Part shown: in pieces, positions 39,603-51,863 of the stretch
Layout: the number at the start of each line of letters is the position of its first letter
How positions within the stretch are numbered: position 1 is the stretch's first letter
DNA from: Piromyces finnis
Taxonomy: Eukaryota > Neocallimastigomycota > Neocallimastigomycetes > Neocallimastigales > Neocallimastigaceae
Reading direction: 5' to 3'
Assembly (NCBI GenBank): GCA_002104945.1
Contig: MCFH01000040.1
Coordinates: 434,328 to 498,327 of the forward strand
DNA length: 64,000 nucleotides
Made by a program: the position numbers and the translations under genes
Notes under the pieces: generated by a model
Told to the model about the DNA's origin: nothing
Databases searched by the model: none
The model's input: only the letters and a program-made list of their open reading frames with translations

Positions 39603-41366
39603 TTATTGTTCATCTTGTTCATCTTGTTCGGTTTCGTTCTTTATTGGTTCAAATTCAATCTTCTTAGCTTCATCTGGAAGTGAAGAGTAAATTGGTAAAG
39701 CAACTGATTTATTAGTTTTAATACTAAGACGTTGAATGTTCTTCCACTTTCCTGGGACTTTATCAACTATATAATTAATAGAATACATAATATTTTCAGC
39801 AATTTGTTCTGGAGTTTGACTAGTTAATCCAACTTTTATTGAACTAAAATATAACAAAAAAAAAAAAAAATTTACAATATAATTAGTGTTATAATTAGTA
39901 TTGTATTCATTAAAAAATAACTAATTCTGTTATATAACTAGCTAAAATAAATTCTTTTATACCTGCAACCACCATTATTAACAAAGAAATAAGTTGAATT
40001 TAATGCATTAGTAATTTCTTTTAATAAGACACCTTTCTTCATTTTAATTGGAACTGGTTGCCTATGTTTACAGAAATTAATATTTATAATTATTATTCGT
40101 GTAATTAATATTAACTATATCATCATATCTAGTTATATATAAAAGACAATAATTACTTTTTCTTTTCATAAAAAGTCTTTCCAATTAACTTTGGAACAAT
40201 TGGGATAATACGATCATCTGCTAAAAATATATCATATGAACTACAAAGTTGTCTCTTAGCTTCATATGGCTTGTACTTCTTCTTTAATTTGGTAACACCA
40301 ATGACCTTTTTTTTCATTTTTTTTATTTTATTATTATAAAATTATATAAATGTATTATATATTTAAAATTTTCAATTATTTTAATTATATATTATACATT
40401 ATATAATAAAATTTGAATATATACCTTATTTATTCTAGTTATACCAAGTTCTTTAAGCATTTCCTTGTATTCAGATTGTGGATCTTTAGTGATTAAACAA
40501 ACTTCAGAATTTTCATCAAAAATTGGATATTTAAGTGGACTATGTAATAATAATTAATACATTAATCAAATAATCTTATAATATAATAATATAAAAAAAG
40601 AAATTTATATTAAACAATAACAAATTCAACATTTTATCCTTACATTTTTATTGGCTTTACTCTTGAATTATCTGGAAGGATTTTTGTAGATAAAACAAGC
40701 CAAACTGGTGAATCATCGGCAAGTAAATCATTTTTCTTTGTAGATTCAAAGTATTTTAATAAAGCTGAAGTAGCCTTATTAACCTGTAATATTAAAATAT
40801 AAATATAAATTAATAAACAATTAAAATTAATTGTTTTTATATAATCTTTTTTTTCTCTTGTTTTCCCTCTTATGTTAATTAAACATGTTAAATGGAATAC
40901 TATGAAATAAACATTTATTAATTTTCATTCGTAATATAAAATGAAAAAATAACATATTTTGAAAGAAATTTTATAAAAATTTTATTTCATCATAGAAATA
41001 ATTTATTATTTCTTTAAATATTTCTCAATAAAAAATACTTATATTTTATATTTTAAATTTAGTAATAATTTTGTATGTAATTTAATTAATTATTAATTTT
41101 TAAGATAATCTCTTTAATTTATCACTTTTCGTTTATTTATTTATTAAATCAATTGTTATTTATAAAATTTTTCGACATAATGTTGATTCTATTATTCTCT
41201 CATATAATATAATGTACATTTAAATATTGGATTTCTTAGGTTTATTTTTAATTGATTTTGATTATTTATAAATACTTGATATTTATACATAATTGTATTT
41301 AAATAAAGATACTGAACGCTTAATTAAATTTAAAATTATAATAACCTGAGCTTCATTAAGTTCCAT
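39603..41366 (-). CDS. Ribosomal L1-domain ribosome-biogenesis protein, RSL1D1/Utp30/Cic1-like
   Basis: Six exons: 41366..41346, 40783..40644, 40539..40425, 40305..40157, 40061..39963, 39843..39603; phases agree, 254 residues. The opening VNKATSALLKYFES, the strand WLVLSTKILP, the segment PIFDENSEVCLITKDPQSEYKE, the motif YDIFLADDRIIPIVPKLIGKTFY and PGKWKNIQRLSIKTNKSVALPIY are characteristic of the eukaryotic nucleolar L1-domain group rather than cytosolic or mitochondrial L1. The gene ends with an acidic Asp/Glu/Gln tail instead of a long basic C-terminus. Expected in nucleolar pre-ribosomes. The first exon codes for seven residues and is separated by a 562-bp intron, the longest in this gene, so the start is moderately sure. 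Confidence 0.85.
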
Positions 41367-42266
41367 TATATTAATCTTTCTATATAAAAACTTTTAATAC
41401 AAAAAATTTTTAAAAAAATAAAATTTAAAAAAAAAAAAAAAAAAATTAGATTATTTCGACAACGAATAAAATAATTTTAAATTTTTATTTAATATATATT
41501 AAAATTAATAATTTTTAAAATTTTTTTTTATATTAGTTAAAATTATAATACAATTATTATTTTACCGTAACCTGCTTTTGGTCTTTTTTTCTGGTTATGT
41601 TGTGGTTAAAATCCATATTTGAAAAAAAAGTCTAATACATTAAATATTAAGATTTTACCCAATCACATTATAGATCAATAAATTTTATAAATTACAATTC
41701 AAAAATATCTAATCAAAATGAATTTAAAATGTAGTTTGAATGTTCAAATAACAATTTATATTTATTAAAACTATTTAGTAAGGGATAATGCTTATATTTT
41801 TTTTTTTTACCACCATTGTTGTGGTAATATGCAAATCTAAATAATTAAAATATTAAATTTTTTAATTAATATATGATTAAGTAATGACACCTATTTTTAT
41901 AAAGTATTACCACATACTACAAACAACATAAAAACACAACAATTATAACACAATATTTAATAGTATATATATATATATATATTTATTTTTTTTCCAAATA
42001 AATAATTTAAATAATTTATTATATAATAATTATAGATTATTAAGAATATTAAATAATTATAATTATTGTTAATGTATTAATTTTTTTATAAGTTTTGATT
42101 TTGACTTATTAATTTAATTACATGAATTAAGAATCATTGAATTAAAAATAAAAAAAGTTGATAAAGATAAAATATTTGAATTTGTTTTTTTTTATTCATT
42201 TTAGTATTTATTAAACTTTCTTGTTGATTAGCTTTCTCCAATATTATTTGTATTACTTTTTTTTTT
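41367..42266. other. gene-free stretch
   Basis: Upstream region of the L1-domain gene and 3' flank of the Sm E gene. No exon recognised. Confidence 0.65.
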
Positions 42267-43529
42267 CTATGCTTGACATTGTTGAATGAGCGTTATATTA
42301 TCACCTTTTAATAATATACGACCTAATTCCTTTCTAGTCTTCTTTTTCATGGATACTTCTTCAGCATCTCTTAAAACCAACTTTATATTTAAATTTAAAT
42401 TAAAATTTTAAATTTTATTTATAAATATTTTAATAAATGTATTATTATACTTCAAATTAAATTTTTATATAAATAATAATTATTTATTAACATACATTCA
42501 TGAATTCATCAAAACCAACGATGACACCTTCAATTCTAATATCGGTTTGTTCATATAACCAAACTTGAACTCTAGCACCCTAAATTTATTATTTTGTTAT
42601 ATTAAAATAGATATATTTAATTAATAATTTATAATTTTTATATGTATTTTTGATATAGTTAAATTAATATTTATACTTACAGATTGTAAATACTTAAAAA
42701 TTAAATTCTATAAAAAAAATAACAATTAAATTATAATTAAATTTGTTAGTAATATGTTTTACAATTTTGAATCTTTTTATATTATTTACTTTTATTTATA
42801 ATTAATTTTATTTATTTATTTTTTCAGTAAATTAAATGATTATAGATTATCCCTTTATTGTAATTAGTTATATATACTTTAATTAATCATAAAGACATTG
42901 TCTTTATTATCACGATTTCTATGATCTATATTTTGCAAAAATTTTAATAATTCTATAAATCATTTCAATAATTAAATTATCAATTAAGAAATTTTATTTA
43001 AATTATTAAAATTATTAATTTTAATCTTTGAATTAAATTCAGGATTAAAAAAAAAATAAAAATGTTAATAATTAACATAAGTTTCCTTCCAAATAAGCTA
43101 CTGATACCATATTATAATGTACGATGAAATCAATTTTGATATATATTTGATCATTAAATATTAGCTATAATAATTATAATAATAAAAAGGAGTGATTGTG
43201 ATGTCTGATCCAATTGATTAATTTTTGAAGAAAATAAATTATTTATTTTTTTTATTGTAATTTTATATGACCAATTATAAAATAATTGCTGATGATTATT
43301 TTACTACTTATAAATATTTATTTTTTATTCAAGTTTATTTTGCATATATGAAACTATATTAAATGAATTATAATCCATTGAAGCTTTTTTTATTTTCTTT
43401 AATAAATATATAAATTTTATTTATTTATTTATTATTCCTTTTTTTTAAAAAAAAAAAAAAAGCATGACTGCTTTAAATGGTATTTACAATTGGTAATTGA
43501 GAAATCTTCTTGACTTTATTTGCTTGCAT
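42267..43529 (-). CDS. SNRPE: Spliceosomal Sm protein E
   Basis: Four phase-0 exons: 43529..43488, 42707..42681, 42579..42496, 42380..42267, giving 88 residues (human 92). The Sm1 motif region includes [37 protein letters not shown] and DAEEV; the Sm2 motif is [14 protein letters not shown]. It is part of the heptameric Sm ring on U1, U2, U4 and U5 snRNAs. The first intron (42708..43487) is 780 bp, far longer than most here, and exon 2 is only 27 nt, so a pure frame-based annotation would miss this gene. Confidence 0.95.
42708..43487 (-). other. long intron of the Sm E gene
   Basis: 780 bp, several times the usual intron length in this window. No internal open frame or RNA gene could be defended; the sequence near 43060..43215 is slightly more complex than the rest. 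Confidence 0.6.
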
Positions 43530-43822
43530 TTTTATGTAATAATTTTATTTAAAAATAATAGAGATTACAAATTTTTATAAATTAGTAATTATTTACTTAA
43601 AAATATAAAATTATAAATAATTTTTTATTAAAAACTATTAAAATTATTATATTATACAATTTTATATCACGTGATATTAATTTTGAAAAATAATTTACTA
43701 ATTGACGAAGTTTTTTATTATTACTTTTATCTTTAAATTTAAAATTTAATTTATAAAATAGTATCTTTTTCTTTTCTTTTTTTTTTTCTTTAACTAAAAT
43801 AATTACAAAAAAGTGATAAAAT
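43530..43822. promoter_or_regulatory. bidirectional promoter SmE/DPH3 with E-box palindrome
   Basis: 293 bp between two start codons. A perfect 14-bp palindrome ATATCACGTGATAT lies at 43664..43677, near the midpoint. CACGTG is the classic bHLH (Cbf1/MYC-like) site. The element aligns with TCATGTGAT in the two other divergent promoters. Confidence 0.55.
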
Positions 43823-44133
43823 ATGGATACCCCTTATGATGAAGTAAGTATTAAACCATATATTAATTATTTATATATTTTGATAAATTCAAAAATGATA
43901 TGTAAGAAAACAAATTTCAAATCAATTTGAAATTTCTTTTTTTATTGACTTTTACAGTAAATTAAATTTTTCTATTACATTTTTTCTTTCTATCTTTCTT
44001 TTTTTATTCTCATTACTATTAGTTAATTAATTAATTATTATTTTAAAAATATTAAAATAAGTTTTCCTTTTTTTTTTATTTTATTTTATCTTTAAAAAAA
44101 TATTATGCTATATTAATGTTTTTCCATAAAATT

Positions 44134-44174
<41 letters not shown>

Positions 44175-44490
44175 TTTATTAGATTGAAATCGAAGATATG
44201 ACTTTCGATAAAGAAAGACAAGTTTATATCTATCCATGTCCATGTGGTGATAAATTTGAAATTACTATTGTAAGTTTTGAATATTTAAAATTTAAATCCT
44301 CAAAAAAAAAAAAAAAAAAGTATAAGTAAATATTAATATTTCAATGCAATATTTTAATATTTAACAGGATCAATTAAGAAATGGTGAAGACATTGCTCAA
44401 TGTCCAAGCTGCAGTTTAATAATTAAAATTATATATGATCCAAAAGATTATTTAAAAGAAGAAGAAAGTACTGAGGAAACTGAAAATTAA
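43823..44490 (+). CDS. DPH3: Diphthamide biosynthesis protein DPH3 (Kti11), CSL zinc finger
   Basis: Three phase-0 exons: 43823..43843, 44183..44269, 44368..44490, 76 residues, normal family length. Starts [16 protein letters not shown]. The CSL-type zinc ribbon has cysteines in [14 protein letters not shown] and [15 protein letters not shown]. In yeast Kti11/Dph3 delivers electrons to the Dph1-Dph2 radical enzyme that starts diphthamide formation on EF2 and also supports Elongator. The first intron carries an (AAT)n array (44135..44171) ending about 10 nt before its acceptor. Confidence 0.96.
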
Positions 44491-46029
44491 GAAAAATCTA
44501 CTTCTAATGCAAATTTAATATATATTTAAAGTGTCTCGAATAACAAAATAGTGTTATGTTATGGAATCAAAAATAACAGTAATTTAAAAAAAAAAATAAG
44601 TTTTATGCATTTAAATAAAAGAATTAATTACTTAATTGAATAATATTGATAATGCTATCAAATTTTGTTATTTTAAAATAATATATATTAATAAATTAAC
44701 CAAATTTATTCTTTTCATTTGAAAGATACCCGATAAAAACATGAATTATTTAATTGTAATTTCGAATTAATATTTTTAAATGCTTAATAATTCATATGAT
44801 AATTATAATAAATGATAAAATTATAACCTTATTTTTTTTTATGTATTTCTTCTATTATATTATTATATATAAAATGAAAATAAACTATTGATGAAGTTTA
44901 CCGACGATAAAGATTATTAATTAAAAAAAACTTTAATTTTTAAATAAATCTTCCTACGTTGTTAGTATAAAGATTGTATTGTATATGTAATTGTAATAAT
45001 AATTTCATATGAAAATGAAGGGTTATGTTAATCATTTTAATCTTTAATAATTTTTATTATGTGTTTAAGAAGTGTTGAAGGTTTAAACTATATCTATATG
45101 ATTTCATCATTTTTATTATACAAAAAGATTTTTATATTTAGATATTCAACATTCAAACATTTCATTATCATTAATGTTTTCTTTTCAATTTTTATTATAT
45201 CCATTATATAAATTATAATATGTAATTATATTCTTATTACTTCAAAATTAAACAATAAACAATTGAAAATTTAATGATACTAATTTGATTAACATATAAA
45301 TAATAAAGACTATACTTTATAGTCTATACTTTATTGTTTTTATTATATATATTAATAAAATTAGCATCATTAAATTTTCAATTTGTTTATAGACTTACTA
45401 TTTTCTTATTATTAAAAATAAGATATATTCATAAATGATATTAATGCTTTTATTTATTATTAAAAGTTATGATATTCTCTTCAATGGTTTTTATAAATTT
45501 TTTTTTTATTTTTTAATATATAATAATTGAAGTAAAAATATATATACCATCATTTATACATAATAATTTGTGTAAAGTATTTATAAAAAACATTTTTTTT
45601 TTATTTTCTTTAAACTTTATTAATTATTATAATCATATGAATTTGTTATCAATTTACTATATTAAAATAAAATAATTTAATTAAATCAATTTTATTATTA
45701 AAAATAAAGTGAACAAAATATGTCGTATAATATATATTCCTATATTATTATATTATTTTAGATTTAATATAAAAAAGAAAAATCTTGATTAAAAAAAAAA
45801 AAAAGTTAAAAAAAATATATATATATAAATATAGGTATATATAAATAACATTGAAATTATGAAATAAAAAGAAATTAAAAGCTATAATATTTGATATATT
45901 ACAACAATAAGCATTAAACAATAAATAATATAATAATAAAATAACAAAAATAAAACGTAAAAAATAAAATTAAATTATTTGTGAATTGAAATTTCATTTA
46001 AATATACATTCTTTTTAAAAAATAGGAAA
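44491..46029. other. gene-free stretch with hairpin element
   Basis: 1.5 kb without a supported gene; contains the inverted-repeat element at 45255..45390 and the upstream region of the MBOAT gene. Confidence 0.65.
45255..45390. mobile_element. MITE-like inverted-repeat element
   Basis: Two arms of about 32-33 bp, 45255..45286 and 45358..45390, are reverse complements with one mismatch and one single-base gap (shared core AATTGAAAATTTAATGAT). The 71-bp centre includes a second imperfect hairpin around 45305..45332 (GACTATA / TATAGTC). Structure fits a non-autonomous element or a hairpin relic. No clear target-site duplication seen, so the mobile call is tentative. Confidence 0.45.
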
Positions 46030-47626
46030 ATGAATATTGATATATTAAAAGGCTCAATAGTAAAACTATTAATATCAATATTTTTAGGTTTCCCATTATC
46101 ATTCATATATCGAAAAGTTTTTATCCAAAATAAAAAAGGAAATGAATTCCAAAGAAATTTATATACTTTTATTTCAGGTTTTTTCATTTCAATAATTTTC
46201 AATGGAAAAGACTTTTATCACACATTGGTAACTTTAATAGGAACATATTTAATAATTCAATATGTTAACCCAAAACATATTACTTTGATAAGTTGGTTAT
46301 TTAATTTTGGCTATTTGTTAATTTCATATTACATGTATAGTTCAACGGAATATGATTTGAATTGGTTGACACCTCAGTCAATTATATGTTTAAGACTTAT
46401 TGGTTTAAGTATGGATTATTCTGATGGTCAAAAGAAAGGGGAAACTAAAAAAAGTAAAAATTCATACACTGGATTAACCCCACCATCTCAATGGCCTATT
46501 CAGGAAAAACCTGAATTATTAGAAATGTTAGGATACTGTTACTTTTATGGAACATCTATTGCAGGTCCACAATTTTCATTTAAACGTTACAAGAAATTTA
46601 TAAGTTTAGAATTATTTGAATCAAATAATACCTCATTTGACAAAGATTTTGAAAAGCTACTTGATTCTTCATTAAAACATAGTATAAAACGTTTTATTCT
46701 AGGTATTCTTTATAATGCTACATTCGTTATTGTAAGCAGGTATTTTAGCAGTTTATTTTTATTAACGGAAGAATTTACTCAATATAATCCATTGAAAAAA
46801 TTTGTATATATATGGATAGCTGGAAAATATGTTCTTTTTAAGGTATAAAAAATGATTTATTAATATTTTATTATAATTATTGATAATGTGCACTATATAA
46901 TAACATAATAATTATTCTTTATAGTATTTTGGCATATGGATGTTAGTGGAGTCTCAATGTATATTAAATATGATTCAATTTGATGGATTAAATTCTAAAA
47001 CAAATGATTATTATTGGAATGCTATTAATAATATTGATGGTTTTAAATTTTCTACTGCTTTTTCACTCGATGACCTAGTTGGATCATATAATATTAAAAC
47101 AAATAACTGGGGAAAACACTATGTTTATAAAAGGTTTGCATTTATAGGTAATAAACAAATATCCTCTTTAATAAACTTGACCTTTTTATCAATATGGCAT
47201 GGCTTTCATGTTGGATACCCAATAAGTTTTTATTTTGAATTTGTATTATTTGTCCTCCAAGGAATTTTAAAATATTGGTTTAAGCCATTAAATCAATACA
47301 TGAATTCTAATTTAGAAATAAATAAGACCTTATCTTTTAGAATCCAATACTTTATTTATCATGTTATATGTAATATTTTAACAATTGGAAGTATTTCATA
47401 TCCTTTAATGGCATTTGATCTTCTTACATGGAATAAAATTAGAGTCGCATATAATCATGTTTATTGGATAGGTCATGTTATAGCACTAATAATGATTTCA
47501 ACTCATATAATCATTTTAAAAATAAAAAGTTCATCTAAAAAAAGATTAATTAATGAAAATTCTTTAAAATCGTCTGGAAAAGATGAAAAATTAGAATTAA
47601 CCGAAGAATCTAAAAAAAAGGAATAA
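46030..47626 (+). CDS. MBOAT lysophospholipid acyltransferase (LPCAT3/Ale1-like)
   Basis: Two exons, 46030..46842 and 46925..47626, phase 0, 504 residues. Many hydrophobic segments. Family marks: LRLIGLSMDYSDGQKK, the LEMLGYCYFYGTSIAGPQFSFKRY box, the Asn-containing KTNNWGKHYVYKRF box, and the catalytic histidine in FLSIWHGFHVGYP. The order and wording match MBOAT5/LPCAT3 and yeast Ale1, which acylate lysophospholipids in the ER membrane during phospholipid remodelling. The basic tail with KKRL and a terminal KKKE could aid ER retention (inference). Acyl-chain and head-group preference cannot be read. Confidence 0.92.
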
Positions 47627-48088
47627 ATAAGAAAACTAAAAAGTAATATTAAAAAGTTTAACAGTAATTATTAAAATAATAAATAAAAACAAATTACAGT
47701 GAATAGAAAGTATTATTATATCCTATATATAAAATCATTTATATAATCATAAATAATATAAAATATTCCTTATTCTTAATATTATTTATTATTAAAATAA
47801 AATTAGTAATTATTATTATACTAAATACTTTTTTCTTTCTTATTTTCTCTTCTTTTTAAATATAATAATAAACATATATTAATTATAAAAATATTAAAAT
47901 ATAAAGAGCAAAAAATAAAAAAATAAATAAAAAAAAAGAATAAAAAATAAAAATACCAATAATAAATTATTATAAAAATATTGTGCTAAAATGTATTTCT
48001 TTATAAATATCATACTATTATTTGTTTATTTTTAATGAATAATTTTCCCCCCTTTATTTTATTTTCTTTCTTTCTTTCTTTCTTTCTT

Positions 48089-48134
<46 letters not shown>

Positions 48135-48497
48135 TTTTTATTTTTATTTTATTTTTTTATTATTTTTGATGTTTTGATTTATTTTGATTTTCGATTTTAT
48201 GGTTAATAATATTATTATTATTATTTATATAAATTGGATATAATATTGTGAAATAAAAAGGAATATATATATATATATATTCTTTAAATAATATTATGAA
48301 TATTATACATACATATATATATACTTATTTTACAAACTTTAGATTAAATTAATATTTTTTAAAAGAAGTAATAACTTTGAATAATTATAGAAAGTATATT
48401 ACTATTGTATTGTTTTTATTAAATTTCTATCGTATTATATGTTATGATAATAATGATGATAATTGTCCTTTTTTTTTTTTTTTTTAAAAAAAAAGAA
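47627..48497. other. convergent 3' flanks with long T run
   Basis: Between MBOAT and the coiled-coil gene. A (TTTC)n block near 48065..48090 runs into a 42-nt T run at 48091..48132. Confidence 0.8.
48091..48132. repeat. poly(T) run, 42 nt
   Basis: T homopolymer directly after a (TTTC) block, probably derived from it or the reverse. Confidence 0.95.
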
Positions 48498-51400
48498 TTA
48501 GAGAACACCTTTTTGTTTTAATAAAGTAATGAAACGGTTATACTTTTGACGTAATTGGTTGTTTAAGTTATATAATTCATCATACTTTTCATCTTTTTGT
48601 TTAAGGGCTGCTTCATGTTCTTCCATCATAGTTAACATTTTCTTATTTGTATTTTCTAATTTAAGTTGATAACGCTCTAATTCACGCTTAAGTGATTCAT
48701 TTTCCATTTTAAAGTTACTAGTTTCTTCTTCAATAGCAGCAAATTTTCTACGAAGATTCATTAATGTTTCTTTATTTATCTCTAGTTCACTTCGGATTTC
48801 CTCTAATTCCTTATTGAGATTAGCTTCATTCTCATCCTTTTGCTTTTGTAATGTTTCGAATTCTTCTGTTAAACTAAACTTTTCGTTTTCAATTTTATCC
48901 ATCTCATTGTAGAGCTTAAAGATTTGATTAGAAAGGGAAGAAACAATTTCTTCGTGATTAGCATGGGAAAGCTTACGAGAAAGTTCACGATCAACCATTG
49001 CAATCTTTTTAATATTATTGTTATGAGATTCAGATTCTTCATGTGTAAGTGATTCAGGTTCGTTCACTATATATTGATTATTTGAATGACTATCATAATC
49101 TTTTTGGTTTCCTTTCATTTTTTCTTGAAGTGCCTTAATTTCTTCTTCTTTTCTCAATAGATCCATTTGACAGGTCTTATTTTCTTCTCTTAAATGATCC
49201 ATTATTTGAGTACTTTCTTCCAATTTACTTGAAAGTTCTTTAACTCTGTCATTGAAATGTTGGTATTGTTCTTTCATATCAGAAAATTCATTGCTACTTT
49301 GTGTAAGTTTATTTTCTTTTTCTTGTAAAGTTTTCTTTGTTTGTTCTAATGTTTGTTCGAGTAATGAAATACGATTTTCCTTATCTTCTTCTTGTTCTTC
49401 CTTTGATTTTATAATAAGTCTACTTTCCTCAATCATTTTTTCTAATTCAATATTTCTACTGTTTAAAACATTCATATCTTCATTTTGCTTATTCCAAGAT
49501 ATTTCGTTGCTAGAAATCATAGCTTCCAATTCACGAATCTTTTCTTTAAGTTGATTTTCACGTTCCATAAATTCATTCCTATTAGATTCAGAGATAGATT
49601 GTTGTAATTCATTACGAAGATTTTCAATTTCTTCCTCTTTCTTATTAAGAATTCTATTCATTTCATCTGCAACATTATCTTTAAGGTTAGCTTCCAATTC
49701 ACTATTTCTTATTTTGGTATCTTCAAGACATTCATTGGTATAATCAAGTTTTTCCGTTAAATTGTTAATTTTGATACGGGATTCAGTTTGGACAGCTTCC
49801 AACATCTTACTATAAATATCTTTGATGTGGTCTATTCTTTTTTCTAATTTATCATTAACCTCTTCCATTTTATGAAGAGATTCCTCATTCTTTTCAAGCT
49901 TTTTAAGACAATCTTTATACATTGTATCAGATTTTATATAGAGATTCTTATTTATATTTACCTCTTCTTTATACTTTTCTATTTCGTGAAGCATTTCTAT
50001 TCTAGTTTCACTTGATTCAAAACTATCAATAATATTAATGTCTTTTATTATCAATTGATTTTCATCGTTATAATAAACAGTATCAGCAGTTGCTTCTTTG
50101 TCATCTATTTCACTAACATCAATTATACTTCTTCTATGATCAATATTAGTTTTTGCTATCAATTTATTTCTCTCTTCATTCCATTTTGTTAAAATTTCTT
50201 TAACCTTAACTTCTAAGGTTTCATTTTTTTCAAGTACTTCAGTTAAATAGTTTTTCAAACTAGTAATATGATTATTTTTTTTAACAATGGTATCATTTAA
50301 TTTTTCATTTTCTTTTTTAATTTCAAGATGATTAACATTTAATAAAGCCAAATCATGATTAGCTTTCTCATAATCTTGTTTTACTGATTTATAATCTTCT
50401 ATTATATAATGATTATCTTCTAATTCAGCTAAAATTTTTTTGTTTTCACTTGTTAACTTTTCAACTAGTTCAGTTTCACTTTTTAATTGTAAATTAACAG
50501 ATGCTAATTCTTTATTTTTATTTAAAATATCTTTATCAGTTTTTTCTACTACAGAGTTATAATTTTGAACTGAAAGTTCATAATCTAAAGTAAGTTTTCT
50601 TTTTTCTTTTTCATATTGTTGACATTGCTCTGTTAATTCACGAACTTGTTCATTTAAGTTAGAGACAACATCATCATGTTGATTATCAATTTGTTGTGTT
50701 AATTCTTGACATTGTTGCTCTAAATTTGCACATCTTGTCTTTTCATCTTGTAATTGATTTTCCAATTCTTTAAATTCATATAATTTATCATCATAGCCCT
50801 TTTTATAATCATTTAATTTTTGTTGAATTAATTTTGTTTCTTCTTCGGCATCTTCTTTTTGAATAAGAATAGTTTGAAGCTTTCCATTTAAGATATCAAA
50901 GTTATCACTCAAACTATCTTTTTCATTTTTTACTCTTGACAATTCATTAAGAATCTTTGTAAGTTGTTCCTGTAATCTTATTTCCTGTTTTTGGAATGAG
51001 TCAACATTTGTTACTAATAATTCTGCTGCAGTAATATTTCGAGGTGATTTATTTACAAATATTGAATCACTATTATTAAGATATTGGAATGATTTCCAAT
51101 AACTCTTTCTATTCATTTTTCGATTCGTAATATAGTTATCTAAAATTTTACGTTCTAGTGAATTATCAGTCTTAAAGTGTTATATAAAAATATATATACG
51201 ACACAATAGTAATAATAATAATAATAATAATAATAGTAATATTAGTATAGGTATTTAGAAAATGTAACATATCAAAAAAAAAAACAAAACAAAAAAAACA
51301 TATATATATATATATGTATATAAATTACATCAATTTGTAATTGCTTAACGAATTCAATTTCATTTTGACATTTTTTTTTTTCTGTATTTATAAGTTCTCT

Positions 51401-51863
51401 ACAAACATCTTGGTATCTTCTTATATCATTATTACAATTACTTGACAGTAATTCAACTATTAATTTTATATATTAATTAAAAATAATTAATAAACGTAAA
51501 AGTGAACATTTACTTTTATAGAATGTATATTTTAAAATTTTAGTTTGAAATTTCTAAATTTAATTTTAAGCCTACCTGCTTGTAAAGCATTTATTACTTT
51601 ATTTGGATTAGTTGAATTCATGGCCAAATTAATTATATTTTTTATTTCAATTTGAATATTTTCAAGAGTTCTTTGATTTAACTCGGAAAGCTCTTGTTCC
51701 CTCTATTATATATATAATAAAAATAATTATTAAAATCAAAAGAACATAAACATAAAGTATAAAATTTTAATACTTCATTATTATATATATATATATATAT
51801 TAACACTCCTATACATACTCTTTGAAGAGAAAATATTTCATTTTCACTTGAATTATAATTCAT
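48498..51863 (-). CDS. Long coiled-coil protein, unrecognised
   Basis: Four exons: 51863..51819, 51702..51576, 51456..51329, 51170..48498; phases agree, 990 residues. I do not recognise a named family. The N-terminal ~130 residues (RREQELSELNQRTLENI, then NPNKVINALQAVELLSSNC, then RRYQDVCRELINTE) look like a distinct helical domain. Almost everything after that is heptad-rich Glu/Lys/Leu/Asn coiled coil with a short break near DHRRSIIDVSEIDD. No membrane segment, motor, CH or GRIP-type domain is visible. Similar profiles occur in centrosome, basal-body, golgin and nuclear-envelope tether proteins. The presence of CCDC77 nearby is not evidence of shared function. The join to the last exon uses the acceptor TTTAAG just before ACTGAT. 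Confidence 0.75.

Noticed and set aside
41401-41415. AAAAATTTT-like RRPE element upstream of the L1-domain gene
   Set aside because: Such strings occur throughout A/T-rich DNA here and carry no information.
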